Assembly: GCA_949282255.1 (NCBI GenBank) | Contig: CASDPA010000006.1 | Coordinates: forward strand, 1 to 64,000 | Reading direction: 5' to 3' | Source of the DNA: an uncultured Spirochaetales bacterium | GTDB lineage: Bacteria; Spirochaetota; Spirochaetia; Sphaerochaetales; Sphaerochaetaceae | DNA length: 64,000 bases | In this document: positions 43,758 through 51,921 of the stretch, in pieces | How the letters are laid out: every line of letters begins with the position of its first letter | Numbering within the stretch: the first letter of the stretch is position 1 | Position numbers and translations under genes: made by a program | Notes under the pieces: generated by a model | What the model saw: only the letters and a program-made list of their open reading frames with translations | What the model was told of the DNA's origin: nothing | Database searches by the model: none

Positions 43758-44019
43758 TAACACTTAGATATCATCATTCTGATTCGGTGCTATTCCACTA
43801 ATATTTGCGGATAGCCCATTTTCTCTTCATAAATATGCCGGAACACCTTTTCGAAAGCATTTAATCGGAGGAGGCAGGTGCTCCGCTTCTTCTCCGTCCA
43901 GTATAACCAATGTGCTTTCTACCGCAATAGTGTTTTATCCGTAACAGTGAAAAATCCACAACGGATAAATTCACGCAATGGATAAAAGCCTATCATGGAT
44001 GGAATTCGATGCCACAATG
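43758..44019. other. Gene-free flank of the proposed transposon
   Basis: No coding frame is supported. A weaker relative of the end repeat (ATTCCACTAA, then TTTGCGGATA) occurs near 43792-43812, so the element might extend a little further than the annotated array. Otherwise I see nothing in it. Confidence 0.35.
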
Positions 44020-44050
44020 AAAGGCCCGCTCCATCAGGGAACGGACCTTT
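44020..44050. terminator. Bidirectional intrinsic terminator
   Basis: AAAGGCCCGCTCC at 44020-44032 pairs over 13 positions (including G-U pairs) with GGAACGGACCTTT at 44038-44050 around a five-base loop, with A and T at either foot. It directly follows the small - strand gene. Confidence 0.8.
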
Positions 44051-44056
44051 TGTACA

Positions 44057-44197
44057 TCAGAGGCCGAATATGTGCTTCAGGAGAGCCATGCTTTCTTCAG
44101 CTTCTTCTTGCTCCAGCCTGCATTCCTCGAGATCCATCTCCATCTCTGTGATGATTTCATCTACTTCTCTCGAAACGTCTTCAAATTCGTGACTCAT
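44057..44197 (-). CDS. 46-residue acidic coiled-coil protein
   Basis: A short frame starting MSHEFEDVSREVDEIITEME, very rich in Glu and Asp, ending LLKHIFGL. AGGAGGTG (complement of 44201-44208) is a near-perfect ribosome binding site seven bases before the ATG, and a strong terminator follows the stop, so it looks like a real gene although it is short. The heptad-like spacing of hydrophobic residues suggests one amphipathic helix. Its charge resembles DNA-mimic antirestriction proteins and some antitoxins; that is speculation based on charge and position only. Confidence 0.6.
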   Translation of the reverse strand: MSHEFEDVSREVDEIITEMEMDLEECRLEQEEAEESMALLKHIFGL

Positions 44198-44479
44198 AAT
44201 CACCTCCTATATTAAATACACGTTGAATCGTGTTTTCGGTCAATTTTTAGGAATAATTTTCTGAAACTGGTCGGAAAAATCCAAAAAGACGAAATGTCAG
44301 CTTGCATTCTCTGTTGGATGACAACTCGACAAAGTCTGAGAAACAAACTAAAGCTGTCGGATGCCGGCATATGCTCCATGTATGGAGAAGAATATCCATC
44401 ATGGTAAAAACGTCTGTATGGAAGAGCTTCAAAAAACGGCTTACTGACAAACCACTGTGTGCAAGGGAAAAGACATGTT
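44198..44479. other. Gene-free stretch next to truncated radC
   Basis: Several long frames cross this stretch on both strands, but none has a ribosome binding site, a plausible composition or a family I recognise. It probably results from the deletion that removed the radC 3' end. Confidence 0.3.
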
Positions 44480-44890
44480 CTAAAGGTATAGATACACATA
44501 TATGTAAAGTATTGATAACATGTGTTCCTGCTGCCTGTCCGCATAATGCCTGATCTCGTTGTAGACATCCTCAGGTGTTTTTATCGAGCGGCTCTTCTTG
44601 CCTGCTTTTCTTCTGCCAAGTTCCAAGGCGCTTAAAATTGCTTCGGCAGCATCGTCATCAAGACCTTGGATTGCCTTCAGCCTTTCAAAGGTTGTTTCCA
44701 TTCCTCCGTCCAACACATCAAGAACTTCTTTTACAGCTTTATTCCTTGTTGCAAGATTGCATAGATACGGGAACAGCAATCTGTCCACAAGGTCTTTATC
44801 CCTCATGCTTTTTGCTCCATAATGGTTTCTTTTCACCGTTTCGATTGCAAAGGTCTCCTGATTCTTTTTTATGCTGTTTGATTCCACCAT
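44480..44890 (-). pseudogene. radC: radC truncated at its 3' end
   Basis: The 136-residue frame has the N-terminal helix-hairpin-helix part of RadC (YGAKSMRDKDLVDRLLFPYL, IQGLDDDAAEAILSALELG) and the start of the JAB domain (KTPEDVYNEIRHYADRQQEH), then ends in SILYIYVYLYL. The catalytic His and Asp of the JAB domain and the remaining about 90 residues are missing. GAGGTGATAT precedes the ATG. RadC-like genes are common on mobile elements. Confidence 0.75.
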
Positions 44891-45015
44891 ATATCACCTC
44901 GATGGTATAATCGGATACTCGGATGATTTGTCCACCTATTTATTTTTGCTCCATTACCCCATCTGGTATTGAAAGAGGTAAAAAAGTGAAATAACCTCAT
45001 ATAAGGTATTTGTTC

Positions 45016-46566
45016 ATGAGTCTCACATTAGAATCTATGCTGGAGCTTCCAAGCCTTAGGGATGCCCGTCTTGTTGCCGGCAGCGCCTCCCTGTCCCGGA
45101 CCGTAACCTCCATATCCGTATTGGAATATGCGGAACCTACCAGCGTGCAGAATGATTTTTTCGAAGCGTTGGAATTCGGAGGAAGTGAAATAGTCATCTC
45201 TGCGCTGTCTTCCATCTTTGATGATGTTGAGGCGCAGAAGACGGTGATCAGGCGTCTTGCTGAAGCAGGAGAGGTCGGACTTATCCTTTTTTATCTCGGA
45301 ATATTCGTCAAAAAGCTGGATCCGGAGCTGATAAAGCTTGCCGATGAGTTGTCGTTCGCACTCATCGTCATGCCACCCTTTAGGAAGGATCTGCGTTACA
45401 GCGATGTCATCACCGAGGTTATGGAGGCCATAGTAAAAAGCGAGAGCATGAATTATGTTCCGGAGTTTCTTGAACAGATTTCCCTGCTGCCTCCGGAATT
45501 AAGGACAATGAAGACTGCTCTGAGGATGCTCAGGGATAAAACGAGATCAAGCTTCATACTTTCGGATTCCTCATCGAACATCCTTGAAGTATGTGCATGG
45601 CCGAGGGACAGGGAGAATCTTCATAGGCAGCTTCTCGAGGAAAACAGGATACCTTCTTCCTGGTGGTTCAAAAAGCTTTCAATTCCTGTCAGCCATGGAA
45701 GGGGAATGAGTCTTTATGCTTTCCGGGAAAACGGGGAGGCGATGGATGACGGGCAGCTTAAAGAGATTGTGGACATGGTTCATCTGTTCTTATCCATTTG
45801 GGCCAAGGATTACGGGGAGGCCGTGATTTCCGAACTGGTGTCCTCGATCCTTAAGGACGAACCGATAAAGATGAGACGGCTGGCGGCAATGTTCTCCATC
45901 AATATAAAGGAACTTAATACGATGTGGATTGTTGATTCAGGACAAGAGGATGCAATAAGGCTTGAAGCTAAGCTGCGCCATCTTGTCGAGCCCTATGTCC
46001 ACCGCCCGATAATGGATCTTTATGAGGGGATGATAGTCCTTTTCCTCAAGGATGGGATGAAGCTTTCGATTTTGAAGGCTGAGATTGATGAGCTTTTGAA
46101 AAATATTCATGGGGCAAGCCTGATACTCTGCGAGCATCTTGAGACGACCACGGATGTGAGAAGGGCCTATCTGCAGGTTATCAAGGGGCTGTCTATTGTC
46201 CCAAAACTGTTTTTAAACAGCAAGGTCGTGCAGCTTGCCGACATCAAATTCATCAATCATATGCAGTCCGTGATAGAGGATGGGGAGGAAAGCATTGCCA
46301 AAACACTCTATCCTCTAAGGCTGCTTTCAGGATATGAGATGGGGGATGAACTGATCAGAACACTGTCTGCATATCTTTTGGACGGGAATATGAGCACCCA
46401 GCAGACCGCTTCGATCATCTCACTGCATAATAATACTGTGAAATATAGGATATCGCGCATCGAAGAGCTCCTCGGCTATCCTGTGGATAAGTTTCCAGCA
46501 TGCATCGCATTATATGAAGCTTGCGCCTTGAAGCGTATGATAGATATAGGTCCTTTGTCCAAATAG
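45016..46566 (+). CDS. PucR-family transcriptional regulator
   Basis: A 516-residue regulator. Residues about 5-125 form the PucR ligand-sensing domain (LPSLRDARLVAGSASLSRTV, FVKKLDPELIKLADELSFAL). The last about 60 residues form the PucR-type helix-turn-helix (YLLDGNMSTQQTASIISLHN then TVKYRISRIEELLG). PucR proteins control purine and related nitrogen catabolism, and the next three genes fit that. AAGG at 45003-45006 supports ATG 45016; a TTG two codons earlier is less likely. Confidence 0.85.
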   Translation: MSLTLESMLELPSLRDARLVAGSASLSRTVTSISVLEYAEPTSVQNDFFEALEFGGSEIVISALSSIFDDVEAQKTVIRRLAEAGEVGLILFYLGIFVKKLDPELIKLADELSFALIVMPPFRKDLRYSDVITEVMEAIVKSESMNYVPEFLEQISLLPPELRTMKTALRMLRDKTRSSFILSDSSSNILEVCAWPRDRENLHRQLLEENRIPSSWWFKKLSIPVSHGRGMSLYAFRENGEAMDDGQLKEIVDMVHLFLSIWAKDYGEAVISELVSSILKDEPIKMRRLAAMFSINIKELNTMWIVDSGQEDAIRLEAKLRHLVEPYVHRPIMDLYEGMIVLFLKDGMKLSILKAEIDELLKNIHGASLILCEHLETTTDVRRAYLQVIKGLSIVPKLFLNSKVVQLADIKFINHMQSVIEDGEESIAKTLYPLRLLSGYEMGDELIRTLSAYLLDGNMSTQQTASIISLHNNTVKYRISRIEELLGYPVDKFPACIALYEACALKRMIDIGPLSK

Positions 46567-46605
46567 ACAAGGCAAATGGCATAATATTTTTCTTTTAGGA
46601 CAAAG
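46553..46605. promoter_or_regulatory. Inverted repeat, candidate operator before the permease operon
   Basis: CTTTGTCC at 46553-46560 (inside the end of the regulator gene) and GGACAAAG at 46598-46605 are perfect inverted copies; further GACAA elements lie at 46566-46570 and 46606-46609. CATAATATT between them could be the -10 region. Binding by the adjacent PucR protein is a guess. Confidence 0.35.
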
Positions 46606-46668
46606 ACAAGATTGTATGACGGGGTATATCTTTTTCCCATATTACATTTCCACTTCGGGAGGTGAGGT

Positions 46669-47952
46669 ATGGAAAATGATAAAAGCTTTGAGGTCAAAGC
46701 TGAAGAAAGGCAGAGCTGGCTCAGCCTTGCGATGATTTGGACAGGCAGCATGATTTGCATACCCTGTTTGATGATAGGCGGGGTTTTGGGTATGGCATTC
46801 ACACTTCAACAGGTTGTTCTGTGTACTTTTATAGGTTATGGCATAGTTTGCATATACATGTGCTTTATGGGAATGCAAGGGTGTGATACCGGCATGCCGA
46901 CAGTGTCGATGGCGGCATCGGTTTTGGGTGCAAAAGGAGGACAGTTCGTTGTTTCTCTGCTGCTTGCAATATCCTGTGTAGGATGGTTCGGGATCCAAAG
47001 TGCAGTCTGCGGTGCATCCTTTTCCTCCATGTTAAGCAGCATGGCAGGGATAAACATTCCGGTTCCTGTAAGCTCGATCTTTTGGGGAATAATCATGCTC
47101 CTTACCGCAGTATATGGTTACAAGGGGTTGAAAATCCTTAATTACATTGCGGTTCCAGCTCTTATAATTGTGCTTGCTTATGGTATTTTCGTCGCATTTG
47201 CAAGATATGACGGTATGAGTCTTATCGCTTCCTGGATACCTTCTTCTCAGATGAGCCTTGTTTCTGGAATAAGCATGGTTGTCGGATCTTTTGCCCTAGG
47301 AGGAGTCATAAGCGGGGATTACAGCAGGTATGCAAAGAGCAGGGCGGATGTCATAAAGTCCAATGTGATCGGCGTATTCCCTTCAGGCATCATCGTCATA
47401 CTGATCGGAGCGTCATTGACAATGGTGACAAAGCAGTATGATATTTCTGCAGTGCTTACGGCTCTCGGTGTTCCCGCTCTCGGACTACTTGCCTTGGTCT
47501 TGGCCACTTGGACAACGAATGTGACCAATGCCTATTCCGGCGGTATTGCCGTTTCCAGCCTTATAGGCAAGGGGGAAAAGAGCTTCAAGCTTTCAACTGT
47601 GATTTCCGGCGGTCTTGGGACCTTGCTTGCAGCTGTTGGGCTTTTGAATCATTTTCAGGGCTTTTTAAGTGTGTTGACAGCCCTTATCCCACCTGTTGCA
47701 GGAGTGATCATTGCAGAATACTGGATCATCGGAAAAGGTGAAAAGGATTATTTGAAGATTGAGGATGGATGGAACGTCGGTGGCATGATATCCTTTGCCG
47801 CTGGGGCAATCGTGGCCTACATCACGGGCAACGTATATCCGGTTTTCATTGGTCCTATAAATGGTATAGTGGTGTCCATGGTGCTCCATATCATATTTGA
47901 AAAGCTCCGGCTTTTTCAGCCGACAGTTGTATCGGGAGAAGGAAAGAGATGA
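46669..47952 (+). CDS. NCS1-family nucleobase permease (CodB-like)
   Basis: Inner-membrane transporter of 427 residues with about 12 hydrophobic helices. The early segment AMIWTGSMICIPCLMIGGVL and GWFGIQSAVCGASF, then SGDYSRYAKS, are typical of cytosine permease CodB and relatives, which import nucleobases or hydantoins with a cation. GGGAGGTGAGG precedes the ATG. Located between a PucR regulator and DUF917/hydantoinase genes, it likely imports a purine- or hydantoin-like compound. Confidence 0.88.
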   Translation: MENDKSFEVKAEERQSWLSLAMIWTGSMICIPCLMIGGVLGMAFTLQQVVLCTFIGYGIVCIYMCFMGMQGCDTGMPTVSMAASVLGAKGGQFVVSLLLAISCVGWFGIQSAVCGASFSSMLSSMAGINIPVPVSSIFWGIIMLLTAVYGYKGLKILNYIAVPALIIVLAYGIFVAFARYDGMSLIASWIPSSQMSLVSGISMVVGSFALGGVISGDYSRYAKSRADVIKSNVIGVFPSGIIVILIGASLTMVTKQYDISAVLTALGVPALGLLALVLATWTTNVTNAYSGGIAVSSLIGKGEKSFKLSTVISGGLGTLLAAVGLLNHFQGFLSVLTALIPPVAGVIIAEYWIIGKGEKDYLKIEDGWNVGGMISFAAGAIVAYITGNVYPVFIGPINGIVVSMVLHIIFEKLRLFQPTVVSGEGKR

Positions 47953-49043
47953 GGAAGATAGGAATCAAGGAAATCGAGGATATCGCACTTGGTGCGGCAT
48001 TGCTAGGCGCAGGCGGAGGAGGAGATCCGTATGTCGGTAAGCTCATGGCGATCGGAGCTGTCAGGGAATGCGGGGAGGTGAGCCTGCTTGATCCTGAAGA
48101 GGTTCCCGATGATGCGCTTGTTGTTCCCATTGCCATGATGGGTGCCCCGACCGTATTGGCGGAAAAAGCGGTGAATGGAAGTGAATATAAGACACTTTAT
48201 GATACTATAAAAGCATATTACGGCAAGGAGATTTATGCTTTCATGCCGATAGAGGCAGGCGGGGTCAATTCCATGCTTCCTATAGTGGCTGCGGCCCGGC
48301 TCGGGCTTCCTTTGGTAGATGTCGATGGCATGGGTAGAGCATTCCCTGAACTGCAGATGGTTACATTCACCATAGGAGGAGTCAATGCCACTCCGATGGG
48401 GCTTGCGGATGAAAAGGGCAATTCGGTCATTTTCAAAACCATAACGAACAAATGGACGGAGGAGCTTGCACGTTCTGTCACCATGAGCTGTGGCGGGTCT
48501 GTAACAGTTTCCCTTTATGCAATGGAGGGAGCTGTCATGAAGAAATACGGTGTCAAGAATATTGTGACGAGATCCGAAAGGCTGGGGGCTGCTTTGAAGA
48601 GCCTTAAGAACAGCAGCACGGGAGACGTCGAAGACAGGTTTTTGGAAATCACTGAAGGTTATAAGCTTTTTAAGGGAAAGATTGTGGATGTTCTCAGAGA
48701 AACCCGCGGTGCATTCAATTTCGGACGTGTGGTCCTGGAGGGAATTTCCGAGTATAAGGGCAGGAAGGCCGATGTGGAATTCCAGAATGAGAACCTTGTT
48801 GCGAGGGTGGATGGCGAGATTGCCGCTACAGTGCCCGATCTCATCTGCCTTGTTGATACAGGAACCTTCACCCCTGTTCCCACCGATGCTCTCAAATATG
48901 GCAAGAGGGTGATGGTGGTGGGCCTGAAGTGTTTTGATCTCTGGAGGACGAAGGAAGGTTTGGATCTCGTCGGTCCGAGATACTTCGGATGCGATACCGA
49001 TTACATCCCCATTGAAGAAAGGGTGAAAGGAGGAAATGTATGA
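47949..49043 (+). CDS. DUF917-family protein
   Basis: A 364-residue protein with the DUF917 N-terminus (IEDIALGAALLGAGGGGDPY) and SMLPIVAAARLGLPLVDVDG. The family is found next to hydantoinase/oxoprolinase subunits and nucleobase permeases and is thought to work with them, but no reaction is established for most members. It overlaps the genes on both sides by four bases, which suggests a complex or successive steps. Confidence 0.85.
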   Translation: MRKIGIKEIEDIALGAALLGAGGGGDPYVGKLMAIGAVRECGEVSLLDPEEVPDDALVVPIAMMGAPTVLAEKAVNGSEYKTLYDTIKAYYGKEIYAFMPIEAGGVNSMLPIVAAARLGLPLVDVDGMGRAFPELQMVTFTIGGVNATPMGLADEKGNSVIFKTITNKWTEELARSVTMSCGGSVTVSLYAMEGAVMKKYGVKNIVTRSERLGAALKSLKNSSTGDVEDRFLEITEGYKLFKGKIVDVLRETRGAFNFGRVVLEGISEYKGRKADVEFQNENLVARVDGEIAATVPDLICLVDTGTFTPVPTDALKYGKRVMVVGLKCFDLWRTKEGLDLVGPRYFGCDTDYIPIEERVKGGNV

Positions 49044-50593
49044 AGTACAGGCTAGGAGTCGATGTCGGCGGAACCAACACCGATGCGATAATCATAGATG
49101 AGAATCTTGATGTGGTTTCTTCTGTGAAAAGTCCCACCACTGAGGATATCTATCAGGGGATAATCAATGCAATCAGAGCCGTATTGAAGGAGTCTGCTGT
49201 CGACAAGTCCTCCATTTCCATGGCGATGCTTGGAACTACGCAGTGCACTAATGCCATAGTTGAAAGAAAAAGGCTTTCGTCGTTTGCAGTGCTCAGGATA
49301 GGTGCTCCGGCAAGCGTTGGAATACCCTCCATGGTGGACTGGGATGACGAGCTCAAATCCTTCTGTGTTGCAAGTGCTATTATAAGCGGTGGCTTTGAGT
49401 ATGATGGCAAGCAGCTTGCCGCTTTTGATGAGGAGGCAGCAAGGGTGTTCTTTGAATCCGTGAAGGGAAAAACCGATTCCATTGCCATTTCATCCGTATT
49501 TGCAAGCGTGAGAAACGATCATGAAAAAAAGGCTGCGGAAATTGCGCGTTCAGTGCTTGGCGAGGATGTCCATCTTTCCATTTCCAGCGAAATAGGCAGC
49601 ATGGGCCTGATAGAGAGGGAGAATGCAACAATATTGAATGCCGCGCTCTGCAAGGTTGCCCAGAGCTTTACCGATGGATTTGAGATGAGTCTCAGGAAAG
49701 AAGGGATTTGCAATGCCACGATCTATCTTTCACAGAACGATGGGACCCTCATGACAATGGATTATGCAAGACGTTACCCGATTCTTACGATTGCCTGTGG
49801 TCCGACAAACTCGATCCGGGGTGCAAGCTATCTTTCAAAGTGCAATGATGCGATTGTTGTCGATGTGGGTGGAACCACAACAGATATCGGTTCCCTGCAA
49901 AACGGGTTTCCGCGTGAAAGCGGTGTTGCCGTGACAATCGGAGGTGTCAGGACAAATTTCCGTATGCCGGATGTGATCTCGATCGGAATCGGGGGAGGAT
50001 CGATCGTAAGAAAGAAGGAAGATGGGACAGTAACGGTAGGTCCGGACAGTGTAGGATACAACATCACAAGGGATGCCCTTGTTTTTGGTGGCAGCACACT
50101 GACTGCAACAGACATCGCCGTCCGGCTCGGACTATGCAATATCGGAGATTGCTCGAAGGTGTCTTCAATACCTTTGGATTTTGCAAAAAAAGCTCAAGAT
50201 GCAATGATTTTGCTTGTGGAGGATGCGATAGACAGCATGAAGCTCTCCTCTGATGATGTAGATGTTGTGCTTGTAGGTGGCGGTGCTGTGATACTTCCTG
50301 AACATCTCAAAGGGGCTGCAAGAGTGCTCAAGCCTTCCCATTCTCCGGTTGCGAATGCGATCGGGTGTGCGATCAGTAAGGTCAGCGGAACCTATGAAAA
50401 GCTTATAAATTACGATGAGATTCCCCGTGACAAGGCCTTGGATATGGCCAAGAAAGAAGCGGTGAGGATGGCTGTCTCATCGGGCGCGGCCGAGGGTACC
50501 GTGGAAATAATCGATGTGGAAGATGTGCCTTTGCAGTATTATCCAGGCAATACGGTCAGGATAAAGATAAAGGCTGCAGGCGAGCTCAATTAA
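49040..50593 (+). CDS. Hydantoinase/oxoprolinase A-type ATPase
   Basis: A 517-residue acetate-kinase/actin-fold ATPase of the HyuA class. RLGVDVGGTNTDAIIIDENL and IVVDVGGTTTDIGSLQNGFP are the two phosphate loops; LGTTQCTNAIVERK is the conserved N-terminal motif. Relatives open cyclic amides (hydantoins, 5-oxoproline, caprolactam) at the expense of ATP. There is no separate HyuB gene; the DUF917 protein may take its place. A terminator follows, ending the operon. Confidence 0.85.
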   Translation: MKYRLGVDVGGTNTDAIIIDENLDVVSSVKSPTTEDIYQGIINAIRAVLKESAVDKSSISMAMLGTTQCTNAIVERKRLSSFAVLRIGAPASVGIPSMVDWDDELKSFCVASAIISGGFEYDGKQLAAFDEEAARVFFESVKGKTDSIAISSVFASVRNDHEKKAAEIARSVLGEDVHLSISSEIGSMGLIERENATILNAALCKVAQSFTDGFEMSLRKEGICNATIYLSQNDGTLMTMDYARRYPILTIACGPTNSIRGASYLSKCNDAIVVDVGGTTTDIGSLQNGFPRESGVAVTIGGVRTNFRMPDVISIGIGGGSIVRKKEDGTVTVGPDSVGYNITRDALVFGGSTLTATDIAVRLGLCNIGDCSKVSSIPLDFAKKAQDAMILLVEDAIDSMKLSSDDVDVVLVGGGAVILPEHLKGAARVLKPSHSPVANAIGCAISKVSGTYEKLINYDEIPRDKALDMAKKEAVRMAVSSGAAEGTVEIIDVEDVPLQYYPGNTVRIKIKAAGELN

Positions 50594-50599
50594 ACGGAC

Positions 50600-50634
50600 A
50601 GAGGTGCTGTATCATGGATGCGGCACCTCTTTTG
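50600..50634 (+). terminator. Terminator of the permease operon
   Basis: AGAGGTGC at 50600-50607 pairs with GCACCTCT at 50623-50630, followed by TTTT. Confidence 0.8.
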
Positions 50635-50649
50635 GTTAGGAAACGGGTA

Positions 50650-50678
50650 TTTATAAAAGCGCTCTTTTTTGTGATAAT
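50650..50678 (+). promoter_or_regulatory. Predicted promoter of the MerR gene, possibly leaderless
   Basis: TTTATA at 50650-50655 and GATAAT at 50673-50678 with a 17-base spacer. The -10 box ends six bases before ATG 50685, with no ribosome binding site. Confidence 0.4.
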
Positions 50679-50684
50679 AACCTT

Positions 50685-51134
50685 ATGAAGCGCTATAGGA
50701 TAGGCGAGATCGCCTCAATGACAGGCCTTACGGTCAGGACCATCAGATATTACGAAGAGCTTGGACTTCTGAAGGCTGGGCGTACTGGACGCGGCCAGAG
50801 ATGGTATAACGAAAGCGATGTCATATATCTCAGGCGCATAATCGAGCTCAAGGAATTGGGATTTTCTCTTGATGAGATTTCAAAGATAATCAAATTGAAG
50901 AGTGAGGATGATAGCGGTGATAAGCGCCGTATCGAGCTTTTAGCGGCATATCGTGCAAAATGGTCCGAAGCCGCGGAGAGAAAGAAAAGGCTAGAGGCGC
51001 ATATGGATGAGCTCTCCTGGCATATAAAACAGCTTGAAGGGGCAAAAGATTTTTTCCAGCAGTGTCCAGGAGTCCTTTGCGCAGGCTGTCGCTATAAAAA
51101 GAGATGCAGCTTTTTCAAAGACTCTGAAGCCTGA
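50685..51134 (+). CDS. MerR-family regulator with C-terminal cysteine cluster
   Basis: A 149-residue regulator: winged helix (RIGEIASMTGLTVRTIRYYE), then the long dimerisation helix at about 80-118, then CPGVLCAGCRYKKRC near the end. The four cysteines in the tail could bind a metal or iron-sulfur cluster, or respond to oxidants; this arrangement is not the standard MerR metal site. The gene's end overlaps the convergent isomerase gene by 20 bases. Target genes are unknown. Confidence 0.85.
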   Translation: MKRYRIGEIASMTGLTVRTIRYYEELGLLKAGRTGRGQRWYNESDVIYLRRIIELKELGFSLDEISKIIKLKSEDDSGDKRRIELLAAYRAKWSEAAERKKRLEAHMDELSWHIKQLEGAKDFFQQCPGVLCAGCRYKKRCSFFKDSEA

Positions 51135-51921
51135 TTCCCGTTTCAAAAGCCTTTTGCATGACCATGTCCGTATCCTTTATGCTCAGTGCCCTTGAGTAGT
51201 ACATGGCTTCGTATGTCATAAATCCATCATATCCCGTATCTCTTAGTGCATGTACAACTTTTTCCCAAGCTATATCACCCATGAAGGGTAGCAGATGTTG
51301 ATCGCTTCTTCCGTCGTTATCGTTTATATGTGTTCCTACAAGTATCCCTTCCGCATCCATTATCTCTTTTGCAATATCCAAGCCCATGATGTTTGCATGT
51401 CCCGTATCGAGCAGGGCCTTGAGACGGGATGGACATATCGAGCAGATTGCACGGATATCTCTCATTGAATGGATTTCTTCATGGCTTTCCATGTTCTCAA
51501 TTGCAAGGATGATCTCTTGGCTTTTCTCGAGAAGATTGGAGTAGTACCTTTTGTTTTCCTCTATTCCGCCTTTTATTGGATGAACCACGATATGGGGCAC
51601 CCCGGCTTCTTTTGCATAGGAAATGGCTTTCAAGATCTTTTCTTCCATCTCCTTTGGTTCCTGGCCTGCACGGGGGTAGGGGGCATGGGCCTGCATGTAG
51701 GTAAGCCCGTATTCCTTTTTCAGCTGTATGAGCTTAGCCACATATTCTTCCGCCAGATCTGTGTTGAGTATGCTTTGAGGGTTCATCATCTCGCAGAAAT
51801 TCAGATCCAGATCCTTGAAACCCGCTTTGGCATAGAGGGGGATGAGCTCGGTCATCCTCCTCTTGATGCCCTCACGGTTGAAAACCACGAGGTTTGTGTT
51901 AGTTGCCGTTCTGTCTTGCAT
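51115..51921 (-). CDS. Sugar phosphate isomerase/epimerase-type TIM-barrel protein
   Basis: A 268-residue protein of the xylose-isomerase-like/AP-endonuclease-2 superfamily. Metal-ligand positions are suggested by IAIENMES (Glu), LLDTGHANIMG (Asp, His), GTHINDNDG (His) and MTYEAMYYS (Glu). It is the last gene of the ABC sugar-transport operon and overlaps the binding-protein gene by 23 bases, so it probably processes the imported sugar. The substrate cannot be told. The start at 51921 has no clear ribosome binding site, and a downstream GTG is possible. Confidence 0.75.
   Translation of the reverse strand: MQDRTATNTNLVVFNREGIKRRMTELIPLYAKAGFKDLDLNFCEMMNPQSILNTDLAEEYVAKLIQLKKEYGLTYMQAHAPYPRAGQEPKEMEEKILKAISYAKEAGVPHIVVHPIKGGIEENKRYYSNLLEKSQEIILAIENMESHEEIHSMRDIRAICSICPSRLKALLDTGHANIMGLDIAKEIMDAEGILVGTHINDNDGRSDQHLLPFMGDIAWEKVVHALRDTGYDGFMTYEAMYYSRALSIKDTDMVMQKAFETGIRLQSL

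Noticed and set aside
44212-44568. 118-codon - strand frame overlapping the radC end
   Set aside because: No ribosome binding site, no recognisable family, and it overlaps the radC reading frame.
25838-44890. An intact prophage
   Set aside because: Only fragments of phage-type genes (HNH, primase-like start, truncated radC) remain; no integrase, capsid, portal or terminase gene is seen.
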